From Streptomyces sp. NRRL S-87 (GTDB lineage Bacteria; Actinomycetota; Actinomycetes; Streptomycetales; Streptomycetaceae), in assembly GCF_000719335.1 (NCBI RefSeq), contig NZ_JOGB01000016.1:1-64000 (forward strand): a stretch of DNA of 64,000 bases, read 5' to 3'. Shown here in pieces: positions 8,154 to 16,455 of this stretch. The position numbers and the translations under genes were made by a program. Each line of letters opens with the position of its first letter. Position 1 is the first letter of the stretch. The notes under the pieces were generated by a model. It was given only the letters and a program-made list of their open reading frames with translations, made no database searches and was not told the origin of the DNA.

Positions 8154-8888
8154 ATGGCAGAGCTGGTCTACCCCCCTGTGATCGGTGCCGCGCACGGCCT
8201 GTTCAAGGCGCTCGACATCCGCATCGACATGAAGGGCACGGAGAACATCCCGCGCAAGGGCGGCGCCGTCCTGGTGTCGAACCACATCGGGTACCTGGAC
8301 TTCATCTTCACGGGTCTGACCGCGCGTCCGTCGAAGCGCCTGGTGCGGTTCATGGCGAAGGACTCGGTCTTCCGGCACAAGGTGTCGGGGCCGCTGATGC
8401 GGGCGATGAAGCACATCCCGGTCGACCGCGATCAGGGTGAGGGGGCGTACCAGCAGGCGCTGGCCGCGCTGCGCTCGGGCGAGATCATCGGCGTCTTCCC
8501 CGAGGCGACGATCTCGCAGTCCTTCACGCTCAAGAGCTTCAAGTCCGGTGCGGTGCGGATGGCCCAGGAGGCCGGCGTGCCGCTGATCCCGGTGGCGCTG
8601 TGGGGGACGCAGCGACTGTGGACGAAGGGCAGGCCCAAGGACCTGCGGCGCAGCCACATCCCGGTGACGATGCGGGTGGGCGAGCCGATGGAGGCGCCGG
8701 CCGACCAGTTCGCGGGTGCGCTGACCCGGCGGCTGCGCGAGCGCGTGCAGGAGCTGCTGGACGCGGCCCAGCGGGCGTACCCGGCGAAGCCGAAGGGTGC
8801 CGAGGACTCCTGGTGGCTGCCGGCGCACCTGGGCGGTACGGCGCCCACGGCGGCCGAGGTCCGCGAGGCGGAGCTCCGCAAGGCCTGA
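8154..8888 (+). CDS. plsC: 1-acylglycerol-3-phosphate acyltransferase family protein
   Basis: A 244-residue PlsC-like acyltransferase. The catalytic NHxxxxD box is Asn43-His44 to Asp49 (NHIGYLD); the lysophosphatidate-binding motif FPEATIS follows near residue 115, and the IPVALWGTQ block after that. It would acylate lysophosphatidate or a related lysolipid at the inner face of the membrane. A hydrophobic N-terminal anchor is weak, as in many actinobacterial paralogues. The ribosome site CGAGGAG precedes the ATG. Streptomycetes carry several PlsC paralogues, so the precise substrate is not certain. Confidence 0.88.
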   Translation: MAELVYPPVIGAAHGLFKALDIRIDMKGTENIPRKGGAVLVSNHIGYLDFIFTGLTARPSKRLVRFMAKDSVFRHKVSGPLMRAMKHIPVDRDQGEGAYQQALAALRSGEIIGVFPEATISQSFTLKSFKSGAVRMAQEAGVPLIPVALWGTQRLWTKGRPKDLRRSHIPVTMRVGEPMEAPADQFAGALTRRLRERVQELLDAAQRAYPAKPKGAEDSWWLPAHLGGTAPTAAEVREAELRKA

Positions 8889-8966
8889 GGCCCCCGGGCG
8901 CGGTACGAACGGCCCCGGGGCACCCGGACAGGGGTCCGGACATGCGAACAGTGGTGTGAGCGCGGC

Positions 8967-9506
8967 TCACCGCCCGGCGCGCTGCCGGCGGCGGTGGGCC
9001 GCGACGCGTTCCCGGGACGCGCAGGCGGCCGAGCAGTAGCGGCGGGCACTGCCGGGGCCGGTGCCCAGGAAGTACGCGCCGCAGCGGGCGGCCGCGCAGG
9101 CGCCCCAGGTGACGCGTCCGTACTCGGTCAGCACGGCGGCGAGGGCGAGGGCCCCGGAGGCCAGGAACCACTCGCCCCAGCCGGCGCCCTCGCGGTCGAC
9201 GTGCAGGTGCCAGGCGTGGCCGCCGTGCCGGGTCAGGCGGGGGCGGGCGCCGCACGCGTCGAACAGCGCGTTGAGGGCCTCGGCCGCGCGGTCGGCGTCG
9301 GGCTCGGCCAGGACCCCGCCCATCCGGCGGGCGGCGGCGCGCAGTTCGGCCGCGTCGGCCTCGGAGAAGGCCCCCGGGGCCAGGTCGCGCTCGCTCTCGC
9401 CGTGCCGGGCGAGCAGGGCGGCGAGGGCCTCGCGGGAGGCGTCGGGTGCCGTACGGACCTCGTTGGCGAGGTCGATCAGCCGTTGGGCGGGGTCGAATCC
9501 CTTCAC
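8967..9506 (-). CDS. CGNR-type zinc-finger protein (variant motif)
   Basis: A 179-residue protein with an N-terminal alpha-helical ABATE-like domain and a C-terminal four-cysteine zinc finger (WGACAAARCGAYFLG, then RRYCSAACASRERV). In the family the last Cys sits in a CGNR box; here the residues are CASR. Such proteins are thought to be DNA-binding regulators. The GTG start at 9506 has no ribosome site, but TACACT (minus strand, 9514-9519) lies 7 nt upstream, suggesting a leaderless transcript. It is divergent from an MFS transporter and could control it. Confidence 0.8.
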   Translation of the reverse strand: MKGFDPAQRLIDLANEVRTAPDASREALAALLARHGESERDLAPGAFSEADAAELRAAARRMGGVLAEPDADRAAEALNALFDACGARPRLTRHGGHAWHLHVDREGAGWGEWFLASGALALAAVLTEYGRVTWGACAAARCGAYFLGTGPGSARRYCSAACASRERVAAHRRRQRAGR

Positions 9507-9559
9507 GCCGCCGAGTGTAATGTCTTGTCCCGGTAAGCCGTTACGGAGTGGGGGCTCGG

Positions 9560-10999
9560 ATGCGCGCGGCGGGAACGGTCCCGGGGAGTCGGGAACTGCG
9601 GGGGCTCAGGGGGTACCTGGCGACGGCCGTGGCGGCCCGGTTCGCCGGCGAGGGGGTGGGGCTGGCCCTGGTGCTGGTCGCGGTGGAGCGTACGGGCGGC
9701 GCGGCGCACGGCGCCTTCGTGTTGACCGCGTGGACCGCACCGCACGCCCTCGCCGCTCCGCTGGCCGGGGCCGTGGCCGCGCGGGCGCGCCGGCCCCGGT
9801 TCTTCTACGCGGGGGCGCTGGCCGGCTTCGGCGCGGCCCTGGCGGCGCTGGCGCTGCTCGTCGGGCGGGTGCCGGCCTGGGTGGTGGCCGCGGTGGCGGT
9901 GGCGGGCGGGACGTGCGGGCCGGTGGTCACGGGCGGCCTGTCGAGCCTGGTGGCGCGGCTGGTGCCGGCCGGTCCGGGCCGCGACCGGGCGTACGCCTGG
10001 GACGCGGCGACGTACAACGCGGCCTCGGTGTCCGCGCCGGCCGTCGTCGGCACACTGGCCGCCACCTGGTCCGGGGGCGCCGCCCTCGGCGCGCTCGCCG
10101 GCGCCGCCGCCCTGGCCGCCACGTGCGCCGCCCTCCTGCCGTACGGCGGCCCCGCCGCCGCGGTCCCGGTCGGCGCGACCCGGTCGGCCGGTCCCGGTGA
10201 CGCGGCCGGTCCCGGTGACGCGGCCGGTCCCGGTGACGCGGCCGGGCGGGTCGGCGGGGTCGGCTCGGGAGGTGCGGGAGGTGCGGGCCGTTCGGAAGCC
10301 TCGGGGATGTCGAGCGGACTGGTGGCGCTGTGGCGGGTGCGGGAGCTGCGGGCCATCACGTCGGCCACCAGCCTGGCGTTCCTCGGGCTGGGGGCGCTGA
10401 CCACCACGGCGGTGCTGCTGGCGGGGCTGCTGGGCGGCAACGGGCGCGGCGGCGTTCTGATGACCGCCTTCGCGATCGGGGCGCTGGCCGGTTCGCTGGG
10501 GCTCTCGCGCCTGTCGCTGCCGTCGGGCCGGCTGGCCGAGGGCGCGATGGCGGGGACGGGTCTGACCCTGCTCGGGGCGGCCTGGGCGCCGTCGATGCCG
10601 GTGGCCGCGGTCCTCTTCGCGGTGGCGGGGCTGTGCGACGGGCCGCTGCTGGCGGCGACGCTGCGGATCCGGGCGGACCACGCGCCCGACGGGACGCGGG
10701 AGCAGGTGTTCACGCTGGGGGCCGGCCTGAAGATGACGGCCGCCTCGGCGGGGGCGGCGGCCGCGGGCTTCGGCATCGGGGCGGGCGTACCGGCGCGGTG
10801 GCTGCTGGTCGGGATCGGGGTCGTGCAGCTGGCCGCGGCCCTGCTGCACCGGACGGTCGTGCGGGGCGGTACTCCCCCGCCCGGCCCCGCCCCGAAAGCG
10901 CCCGGCACTGCGCCGGACCCCGCCACGGAGCCGGTGCTGCCCGGCCCCGCACCCGAGGCTCCGCCCGGGCGTCCGCGCCCCGGTCGCCGGACGGGCTGA
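9560..10999 (+). CDS. MFS transporter
   Basis: A 479-residue major facilitator protein with about twelve hydrophobic segments. The central cytoplasmic loop (about residues 210-250) contains three GPGDAA units encoded by a perfect 18-bp repeat, and the C-terminal tail of about 45 residues is rich in Pro, Gly and Ala. Drug-exporter-like topology is suggested but the substrate is unknown. I chose ATG 9560, preceded by GGAG and a G-run; the GTG at 9548 is an alternative. It is divergent from the CGNR-like regulator with a gap of about 50 bp. Confidence 0.85.
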   Translation: MRAAGTVPGSRELRGLRGYLATAVAARFAGEGVGLALVLVAVERTGGAAHGAFVLTAWTAPHALAAPLAGAVAARARRPRFFYAGALAGFGAALAALALLVGRVPAWVVAAVAVAGGTCGPVVTGGLSSLVARLVPAGPGRDRAYAWDAATYNAASVSAPAVVGTLAATWSGGAALGALAGAAALAATCAALLPYGGPAAAVPVGATRSAGPGDAAGPGDAAGPGDAAGRVGGVGSGGAGGAGRSEASGMSSGLVALWRVRELRAITSATSLAFLGLGALTTTAVLLAGLLGGNGRGGVLMTAFAIGALAGSLGLSRLSLPSGRLAEGAMAGTGLTLLGAAWAPSMPVAAVLFAVAGLCDGPLLAATLRIRADHAPDGTREQVFTLGAGLKMTAASAGAAAAGFGIGAGVPARWLLVGIGVVQLAAALLHRTVVRGGTPPPGPAPKAPGTAPDPATEPVLPGPAPEAPPGRPRPGRRTG

Positions 11000-11003
11000 A
11001 CGG

Positions 11004-11019
11004 CCCCGGCCGGCCGGGG
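11004..11019 (+). terminator. palindromic terminator after the MFS gene
   Basis: CCCCGGCCGGCCGGGG is a perfect 16-bp palindrome starting 5 bp after the MFS stop codon. It has no T-tract, so it is a likely but unproven terminator. Confidence 0.5.
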
Positions 11020-11102
11020 GCGGGCGCGTGCCGGGGCTGGGGGGTGCGGGTCGCCCGACCCGACCGACCCGCGGGGCGTCACCCCCCGCGCCACCGCGGA
11101 CC

Positions 11103-11402
11103 TCACTGCGGGCGCTCCCCCGCGCCGGGGCGCGGCCGGCGCTCACGTCCCGGTGGTCGGGCCCGGTGGTCGGGCCCGGTGGTGGGGGCCGGCGCCCGTC
11201 CCCTGCCCTCCTCCGACCCCTCGGCCGGGCTTTCCTGGCGCTGTGTCAGGAGTATCTGCCACCAGCGCAGCCGGTGCTCGGATTCCGTGGGCAGTGCCAT
11301 CCGGGCGAGCCGCAGGACGAAGCCGAGAACGACCGCGAGGAATGCCAGACCGGCCAGGACCCACCAGGGCGTCGCCTGCAGGAGATCAAGTGGAATCGGC
11401 AT
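11103..11402 (-). CDS. small single-pass membrane protein, hypothetical
   Basis: A 99-residue protein with one strong transmembrane segment near the N-terminus (about residues 13-30, WWVLAGLAFLAVVLGFVL) followed by a basic, Pro/Arg-rich tail. ATG 11402 is preceded by GGAAGG at 9 nt. No family is recognised. Upstream it is divergent from the HTH-sigma fusion gene. Confidence 0.6.
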   Translation of the reverse strand: MPIPLDLLQATPWWVLAGLAFLAVVLGFVLRLARMALPTESEHRLRWWQILLTQRQESPAEGSEEGRGRAPAPTTGPDHRARPPGRERRPRPGAGERPQ

Positions 11403-11569
11403 GTCGATCTGCCTTCCCGTGCTCGGATGACCATGTGGCCTTCCGACCCTGGTGGGTGGGGAACGACGGTGTCGAGCCGTCCGGGCCGTCCGGCGGACGG
11501 TCCCGGACACCCGGGCGCGCGGGAAGGATGGGCCTCGCAACGGCGTCGAGCGGATGCACGGAGGGGGCA

Positions 11570-13003
11570 GTGCGGCACATGGGCCGTGGTGGGCGTCGAA
11601 AGTGGGAGCCGCCGCGCGGCACGCCCGAGGCGAACGCGCTCGCGGAGTGCCTGCGCACGTGGGTGGACCGGGCCGGACTCTCCGTGGGACAGGTGCGTGC
11701 CGGCTTCAAGGAAGAGCACTTCGGGAGCGCGGGCACCCCCAAGCGCACCGCTGTGTACGAGCACTTCGCGGGGATCGGCGTCTCGTGGGAGTTCGTCGAG
11801 GCGGTTGCCGACGCGGTGACCAGGAGCGCCACCGACTTACAGGGCCTCCTGGCCGAGGCGCGGCCCCTGTGGCAGGCAGCCGTAGCGGCGGAAGGAGTGC
11901 GCGAGACCGGTCCCGCCCCCTCTCTCGACGAGCTCGGGCTGAGGATCATGGAGCTGTCGGAGCGGCTCTTGAAGCGGGAGCAGGAGCTGGCCGCGTACCG
12001 CCAGGAACGGGAGCGGGTCGGCAGCCTGGTCTGGCTCCTCGTCACGACCTGCGAGCTGATCGAGGCCCAGGTCACCGCCGAACGCTCCGCGCGGTTCCGG
12101 TCCGGGCCGCCGGAGCGGGAGGCGGGTGGCCGTCCCGTGGCGGAGCTGGACCGCTTGGCGGAGCTCCTCCTCGAGTGGGCGGCCCGCTTGGCCCTCATGG
12201 CCCGGGAGCTGGCCCTGCCCGAGGGCACCGGACACGACGAGCCCGCCCCTGACGGCGGGGTCGATCCGCGCTCGCCGGTACCCGACGCGCTCGCCCTGGC
12301 GATCGCCCGGCTCGACCGGGTGCTGACCGGCGAGGCCCTCCACCGACGGCTCCCGCAGGGGCCGGCCGGCCGGTACGGGGAGCCTCCGGCCCACCACCGG
12401 CGGGATGCCGGTTCCGAGACGGCCGCCACTCCCGCCGGGTCGCCCTCGGGACCGGCCCCGACCGCGCTGATGCAGCAGGGATCGGCCGAGTCCCTGGCGT
12501 TCTGGGCCTTCCACGGGAAATCGCTGCACACCTACCTGCGGTACGCCTACCTCCAGCTGGGGTCGGACGCCGACGCCGAGGAGGCGGTGGACAGGGCGTT
12601 CGACTCGGTCATGCAGGCATGGCCCCGGATGCTCACCATGGAGCGGCCGGAGGCGTACGCGTGGGCGATCCTCAAGCACCGGATCGCCGACCAGCAGCGC
12701 GGGCGCAAGCGGAATCCACAGCCGATGGACATCGCGGCGTTCGACACGGCCGCGGCGGCGGTCGGGCAGGACCCGTACGAGGTCCTCGCCGACCGGATCC
12801 AGTTCTACGCGGCGGTGGGGCGCCTGAGCGAACGGCAGCGGGACGCGGTGGTGCTGCGCTACGGGCTGGACCTCACCACCCGTGACACGGCACGGCTCAT
12901 GGGCGTCGAGGAGGCGTCCGTCCGCTCCCTCCTGCGCCTGGCGCGCACGCGCCTGGCCGACCTCCTGCACGTGTCCGAGGGCGACGTGCCGCAGCCGGGC
13001 TGA
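11570..13003 (+). CDS. HTH-sigma-70 fusion protein
   Basis: A 477-residue composite regulator. Residues ~18-85 form an N-terminal helix-turn-helix-like domain with the actinobacterial SWEFVEAVADAVT word. Residues ~115-200 are coiled-coil, then a low-complexity Pro/Gly linker. The C-terminal ~175 residues are an ECF-type sigma factor: region 2 (DADAEEAVDRAFDSVMQAW) and region 4 (LSERQRDAVVLRYGLDLTTRDTARLMGVEEASVRSLL). The GTG at 11570 follows GGAGGGGG and gives three residues before the first ATG. The next gene starts 122 bp downstream and may be its partner. Its target promoters are unknown. Confidence 0.82.
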   Translation: MRHMGRGGRRKWEPPRGTPEANALAECLRTWVDRAGLSVGQVRAGFKEEHFGSAGTPKRTAVYEHFAGIGVSWEFVEAVADAVTRSATDLQGLLAEARPLWQAAVAAEGVRETGPAPSLDELGLRIMELSERLLKREQELAAYRQERERVGSLVWLLVTTCELIEAQVTAERSARFRSGPPEREAGGRPVAELDRLAELLLEWAARLALMARELALPEGTGHDEPAPDGGVDPRSPVPDALALAIARLDRVLTGEALHRRLPQGPAGRYGEPPAHHRRDAGSETAATPAGSPSGPAPTALMQQGSAESLAFWAFHGKSLHTYLRYAYLQLGSDADAEEAVDRAFDSVMQAWPRMLTMERPEAYAWAILKHRIADQQRGRKRNPQPMDIAAFDTAAAAVGQDPYEVLADRIQFYAAVGRLSERQRDAVVLRYGLDLTTRDTARLMGVEEASVRSLLRLARTRLADLLHVSEGDVPQPG

Positions 13004-13124
13004 CATCCCCTTGCACGTTTCGGAGGTCCCCGGACGCTGGGTGGAGGCGGCCCTCGTCGGGCACCCGGAGCCGTCGTCCGCCCCCGCGGCGGACGGGACG
13101 CGTCGAACACGGAGGGACAAGAGC

Positions 13125-13862
13125 ATGAGTGACGGCCGGCGCAACCGGTCCCTGGCCGACTACCTGGCCCGGGCGGAGGTCACGGACCGGACCACCCGTT
13201 ACGACGTCTCGGCGGCACGGAACCACCTCCTCCGCCGGCAGGGGGCCCTGCGCACCGTCGCCCGGTGGCGCACGGGGGCGGGCGAGGGTGCGCAGGACCC
13301 CGGCGTCCCGGCCGGGCAGCGGGAGCAGTGGCCGGACCCGGCGTCCGACCGCCCGGTCGATGCCGAGCGGGCGGGTCGGGACCTGAATGCCATCTGCGCG
13401 GTGTCCCTCGATGCAGAGTCCGGCGACCACCTCGCGCGCCTCGTCGGGGCCGGGGCCGGGGAGGACGAGGGTCCCTTCGTGTTCGGCTGCCTGCTGCACC
13501 TGCTGGGCCGTGCCGACGGCGCGCGGTTCTGGTGGCAGTTGGCCGCCGGCGCCGGCCATCCGCGGGCCGCGTACTGTCTCTTCCTCGATCACGCCGGCCA
13601 GGGCGAGTACCACGACGCCGGTCTGTGGGCGGGGGCGCTGGCGGGGACCGGCTTCCGGGCCCAGGACGCCTGGGGGGACCGCGGGGACGCCGACCCCCGC
13701 GCGGCACCCCTCGCGCCCGGTCTGCTCGCCGAGGTCGTCGAGCACCGGCACGAGGTGCTCGGGAGCATCCCGGTGCCGGGGCACGGGCTACCCGGCAGCC
13801 TGCGGGCCGCTCTGGGGGGCCGAGGGGGACCGCCGCGCACCGCGCCGGGCGGCACCCGCTAG
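13125..13862 (+). CDS. hypothetical protein with Sel1/TPR-like segment
   Basis: A 245-residue protein with no signal peptide or membrane segment. The region GCLLHLLGRADGARFWWQLAAGAGHPRAAYCLFLDHAGQGEYHDAGLWAGAL (about residues 120-180) reads as one to two helical repeats of Sel1/tetratricopeptide type. The rest is Arg/Gly/Pro-rich. The ATG has GGAGGGA upstream. It follows the HTH-sigma fusion in the same direction and may interact with it, by context only. Confidence 0.65.
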   Translation: MSDGRRNRSLADYLARAEVTDRTTRYDVSAARNHLLRRQGALRTVARWRTGAGEGAQDPGVPAGQREQWPDPASDRPVDAERAGRDLNAICAVSLDAESGDHLARLVGAGAGEDEGPFVFGCLLHLLGRADGARFWWQLAAGAGHPRAAYCLFLDHAGQGEYHDAGLWAGALAGTGFRAQDAWGDRGDADPRAAPLAPGLLAEVVEHRHEVLGSIPVPGHGLPGSLRAALGGRGGPPRTAPGGTR

Positions 13863-14477
13863 CTACGGCAGCGACGTCGGGAGGGTGCGCCAGAGGGCGG
13901 AGCGGTCTTCGGCCTGCTGGAGGGCTGCGAGGACGGGGGGCGGGACGGTGGCGTGGAGGTCGGGGTAGTCGATCTCGCCGAGGTGCGGGCGGACGGGGAA
14001 GGCCAGCCGCTCGGGGCCGAGGGAGAAGCGGGCGTCGACGCCCGGCTTGTTGCCCCGCGGGTCCTGGCGGCGCCAGGTGTCGTCGCCGGGGAGGCGGACG
14101 GCGACGAGGCCGTGGACCACCTGGTCCGAGCCGTCGTCCTCCCCCAGGAGCTGGTAGCACAGGGCCGTGGGGATGCCGCGGTGGCGCAGCAGGGCGGCCA
14201 GGGCGAAGGACTTGGCGTAGCAGATGCCGGTGCGCGCGGCGAGGACGTCGGAGGCGCGCCAGGTGACCCGCGGGTCACCCGAGTCGGCGGAGTGCGGGAT
14301 GGCGTCCCGGACGTACTCGAAGGCGGCGCGGGCGTATGAGTATGCGTCGCCGGTGTCCGCCCAGAGGGCGGCCGAGGTGTCTCGCACCAGGGGGTGGGTG
14401 TGGTCTATGGCCTCGCTGGCGGCCAGGTAGGCGTCGAGCGAGGGCTCCTTCTGGATCAGCTCCATGATCGGGAGCAT
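13863..14477 (-). CDS. transglutaminase-like domain protein
   Basis: A 204-residue cytoplasmic protein of the transglutaminase-like/papain-fold superfamily. The catalytic triad is visible: Cys in ARTGICYAKSFALAALLRHRG, His in VVHGLVAVRLPG, and an Asp in the following WRRQDPRGNK segment. Such stand-alone domains act as peptidases, peptide-modifying enzymes or other thiol hydrolases. Two in-frame ATGs (14477, 14465) are possible; a G-run close to 14477 lies inside one arm of a 16-bp hairpin. It is the last gene of the DUF6421-SDR-aldolase row. Its stop abuts the oppositely oriented gene with no gap. Confidence 0.78.
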   Translation of the reverse strand: MLPIMELIQKEPSLDAYLAASEAIDHTHPLVRDTSAALWADTGDAYSYARAAFEYVRDAIPHSADSGDPRVTWRASDVLAARTGICYAKSFALAALLRHRGIPTALCYQLLGEDDGSDQVVHGLVAVRLPGDDTWRRQDPRGNKPGVDARFSLGPERLAFPVRPHLGEIDYPDLHATVPPPVLAALQQAEDRSALWRTLPTSLP

Positions 14478-14481
14478 AGGT

Positions 14482-14523
14482 ATACCCCCGACCGCAATGC
14501 AATGCATTTGCGGTCGGGGGTAT
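14482..14523 (-). promoter_or_regulatory. 16-bp perfect inverted repeat between aldolase and transglutaminase genes
   Basis: ATACCCCCGACCGCAA at 14482-14497 pairs perfectly with 14508-14523 around a 10-nt AT-richer loop. On the minus strand it starts 20 nt after the aldolase stop and ends 5 nt before the ATG of the next gene, so its 3' arm contains that gene's only plausible ribosome-binding G-run. It is either a simple terminator or an RNA structure that silences translation of the downstream gene. Confidence 0.75.
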
Positions 14524-14542
14524 GAGTATTCAGCCGTCGGCG

Positions 14543-15622
14543 CTACCGGGCCATCTCTTCCTTGAGTGCCTGGAGGAAGCCGTCGACGTCGTTCTCCGTG
14601 GTGTCGAAGCCGCACATCCACCGGACGTGGCCGGCGGCCTCGTCCCAGAAGTAGAAGCGGTAACGCTTCTGCAGGCGCAGCGTCACCTCGTGCGGCAGCT
14701 TCGCGAAGACCGCGTTGGCCTGCACCGGGTAGAGGATCTCCACCCCGTCGACGTGCCGGACGCCCGCGGCGAGGCGCTGCGCCATCGCGTTGGCGTGCCG
14801 CGCGTTGCGCAGCCACAGGTCCTTGGCGAGCAGGGCCTCCAGCTGCACCGACACGAACCGCATCTTCGACGCGAGCTGCATCGACATCTTGCGCACGTGC
14901 TTCATCTGCCGGACCGCGTCCGGGTTGACGACCACCACGGCCTCGCCGAAGAGCATGCCGTTCTTCGTGCCGCCGTACGACAGCACGTCGACGCCCACCG
15001 CGTTCGTGAACGTGCGCATCGGCACGTCCAGCGAAGCCGCGGCGTTGGCTATCCGGGCCCCGTCGAGGTGGACCTTCATGCCGAGCCCGTGGGCGTGCTC
15101 GCAGATGGCCCGGATCTCGTCCGGGGTGTAGACCGTGCCCAGCTCGGTGTTCTGGGTGATCGAGACCACCTGCGGCATCGCCCGGTGCTCGTCCTCGAAG
15201 CCCCAGGCCTCCTGGTCGATCAGCTCGGGCGTCAGCTTGCCGTCCGGGGTAGGGACGGCGAGCAGCTTGATGCCCGCCATCCGCTCCGGAGCGCCGCCCT
15301 CATCGACGTTGATGTGGGCGGTCTTCGCGCAGATCACCGCGCCCCAGCGGTCGGTCATCGCCTGGAGGGCGGTGACGTTCGCGCCGGTGCCGTTGAAGAC
15401 CGGGAAGGCTTCCGCGTACGGGCCGAAGTGGCTGCGGATGACCTTCTGGAGGTGCTCGGTGTACTCGTCCTCGCCGTAGGCGACCTGGTGGCCGCCGTTG
15501 GCGAGGGCGATCGCCTCGAGGATCTCCGGGTGCGCTCCCGCGTAGTTGTCGGAGGCGAAGCCGCGTACCGCCGGATCGTGGTGCCGGCGGGCGTCGGTCC
15601 TCAGGGTTGCGGGGTGAGCCAC
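14543..15622 (-). CDS. low-specificity L-threonine aldolase family PLP enzyme
   Basis: A 359-residue fold-type I PLP enzyme of the beta-eliminating lyase/threonine aldolase group. Typical words are FASDNYAGAHPEILEAI, FPVFNGTGANVTAL, KVHLDGARIANAA and the PLP-lysine motif SYGGTKNGMLFGE. It cleaves L-threonine or L-allo-threonine (or another beta-hydroxy amino acid) to glycine and an aldehyde. The GTG start overlaps the end of the SDR gene by 22 bp, so translation is coupled in the DUF6421-SDR-aldolase operon. The joint substrate of that operon is not established. Confidence 0.9.
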   Translation of the reverse strand: MAHPATLRTDARRHHDPAVRGFASDNYAGAHPEILEAIALANGGHQVAYGEDEYTEHLQKVIRSHFGPYAEAFPVFNGTGANVTALQAMTDRWGAVICAKTAHINVDEGGAPERMAGIKLLAVPTPDGKLTPELIDQEAWGFEDEHRAMPQVVSITQNTELGTVYTPDEIRAICEHAHGLGMKVHLDGARIANAAASLDVPMRTFTNAVGVDVLSYGGTKNGMLFGEAVVVVNPDAVRQMKHVRKMSMQLASKMRFVSVQLEALLAKDLWLRNARHANAMAQRLAAGVRHVDGVEILYPVQANAVFAKLPHEVTLRLQKRYRFYFWDEAAGHVRWMCGFDTTENDVDGFLQALKEEMAR

Positions 15623-16455
15623 AGACGCTGTCCGTTCACTTCAGGGGCGGGCTGCTCCCAGACGCCGATGATGGCCTCGGCCAGCTCCTTGACGTCGGTG
15701 AAGCCCGCGAACTTCGCATTGGGACGCTCGGCGCGCATCGCGTCGTGCACCAGTGCCTTGATGACCAAGATCGTAGCCGCGGCGGCGGGACCCTCGTCGC
15801 CGCCGGCCTTGCGGAACGAGTCGGCCATGGCCAGCGTCCACGCCTCGGCCGCCGCCTTGCCCGCGTTGTACGCGGCGTTGTTCGCCACCGGCTTGTGCGC
15901 GCCGACCTGGCTGACCAGGACGTAGCGGCCGTTGCCGGAGCGCTGCAGGGCGTCGTGGAAGGCCATCGAGGTGTTCTGGACCGTACGGATCAGGAGCTTC
16001 TCGAGCAGTTCCCAGTCCTCCGGCCGCGACTCGGTGAACGAGTCCGCCCCGCGCCAGCCGCCGACCAGGTGGACCAGGCCGTCGACCCGGCCGAACTCCT
16101 TCTCGGTCCGGGCGACCCACTCCTTGGTGGCGTCCAGGTCGAGCAGGTCGACGGTGTCGCCGATCACGGTGGCGCCGCCGTGCGCGTAGCGGGCGGCGTC
16201 CACGGCCTCCGCGAGGCGGGCCGGGTCGGCGTCGCAGGCGACGACCGTGGCACCCGCCTCGGCCAGTCGCAGTACCGCCGCGCTGCCGGCGGGGCCGCCG
16301 GCGCCGGCGACGGCGACCACCGCGCCGCTGAGCGGACCGTTGTTGCCGTTCGTGCTTGCGTTCACGTTCGCGTTCCCGTCCCCGTTGTCGTTGGCACTCG
16401 TGGGGGCCTCCGCGGCGTGTGCCGCCCCGGAGGCCTCGTCCGCGTGGTCCGTCAC
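15601..16455 (-). CDS. SDR-family oxidoreductase
   Basis: A 284-residue short-chain dehydrogenase/reductase. After a low-complexity Asn/Asp/Ala leader of about 40 residues comes the Rossmann motif AVAGAGGPAGSAAVLRLAEAG, the NAG-equivalent region HLVGGWRG, and the catalytic S..Y..K set (LVSQVGAH, then YNAGKAA). Cofactor choice cannot be read. The ATG overlaps the DUF6421 stop by 4 bp (ATGA) and the stop overlaps the aldolase start, so it is the middle gene of a tightly coupled operon. Confidence 0.88.
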   Translation of the reverse strand: MTDHADEASGAAHAAEAPTSANDNGDGNANVNASTNGNNGPLSGAVVAVAGAGGPAGSAAVLRLAEAGATVVACDADPARLAEAVDAARYAHGGATVIGDTVDLLDLDATKEWVARTEKEFGRVDGLVHLVGGWRGADSFTESRPEDWELLEKLLIRTVQNTSMAFHDALQRSGNGRYVLVSQVGAHKPVANNAAYNAGKAAAEAWTLAMADSFRKAGGDEGPAAAATILVIKALVHDAMRAERPNAKFAGFTDVKELAEAIIGVWEQPAPEVNGQRLWLTPQP

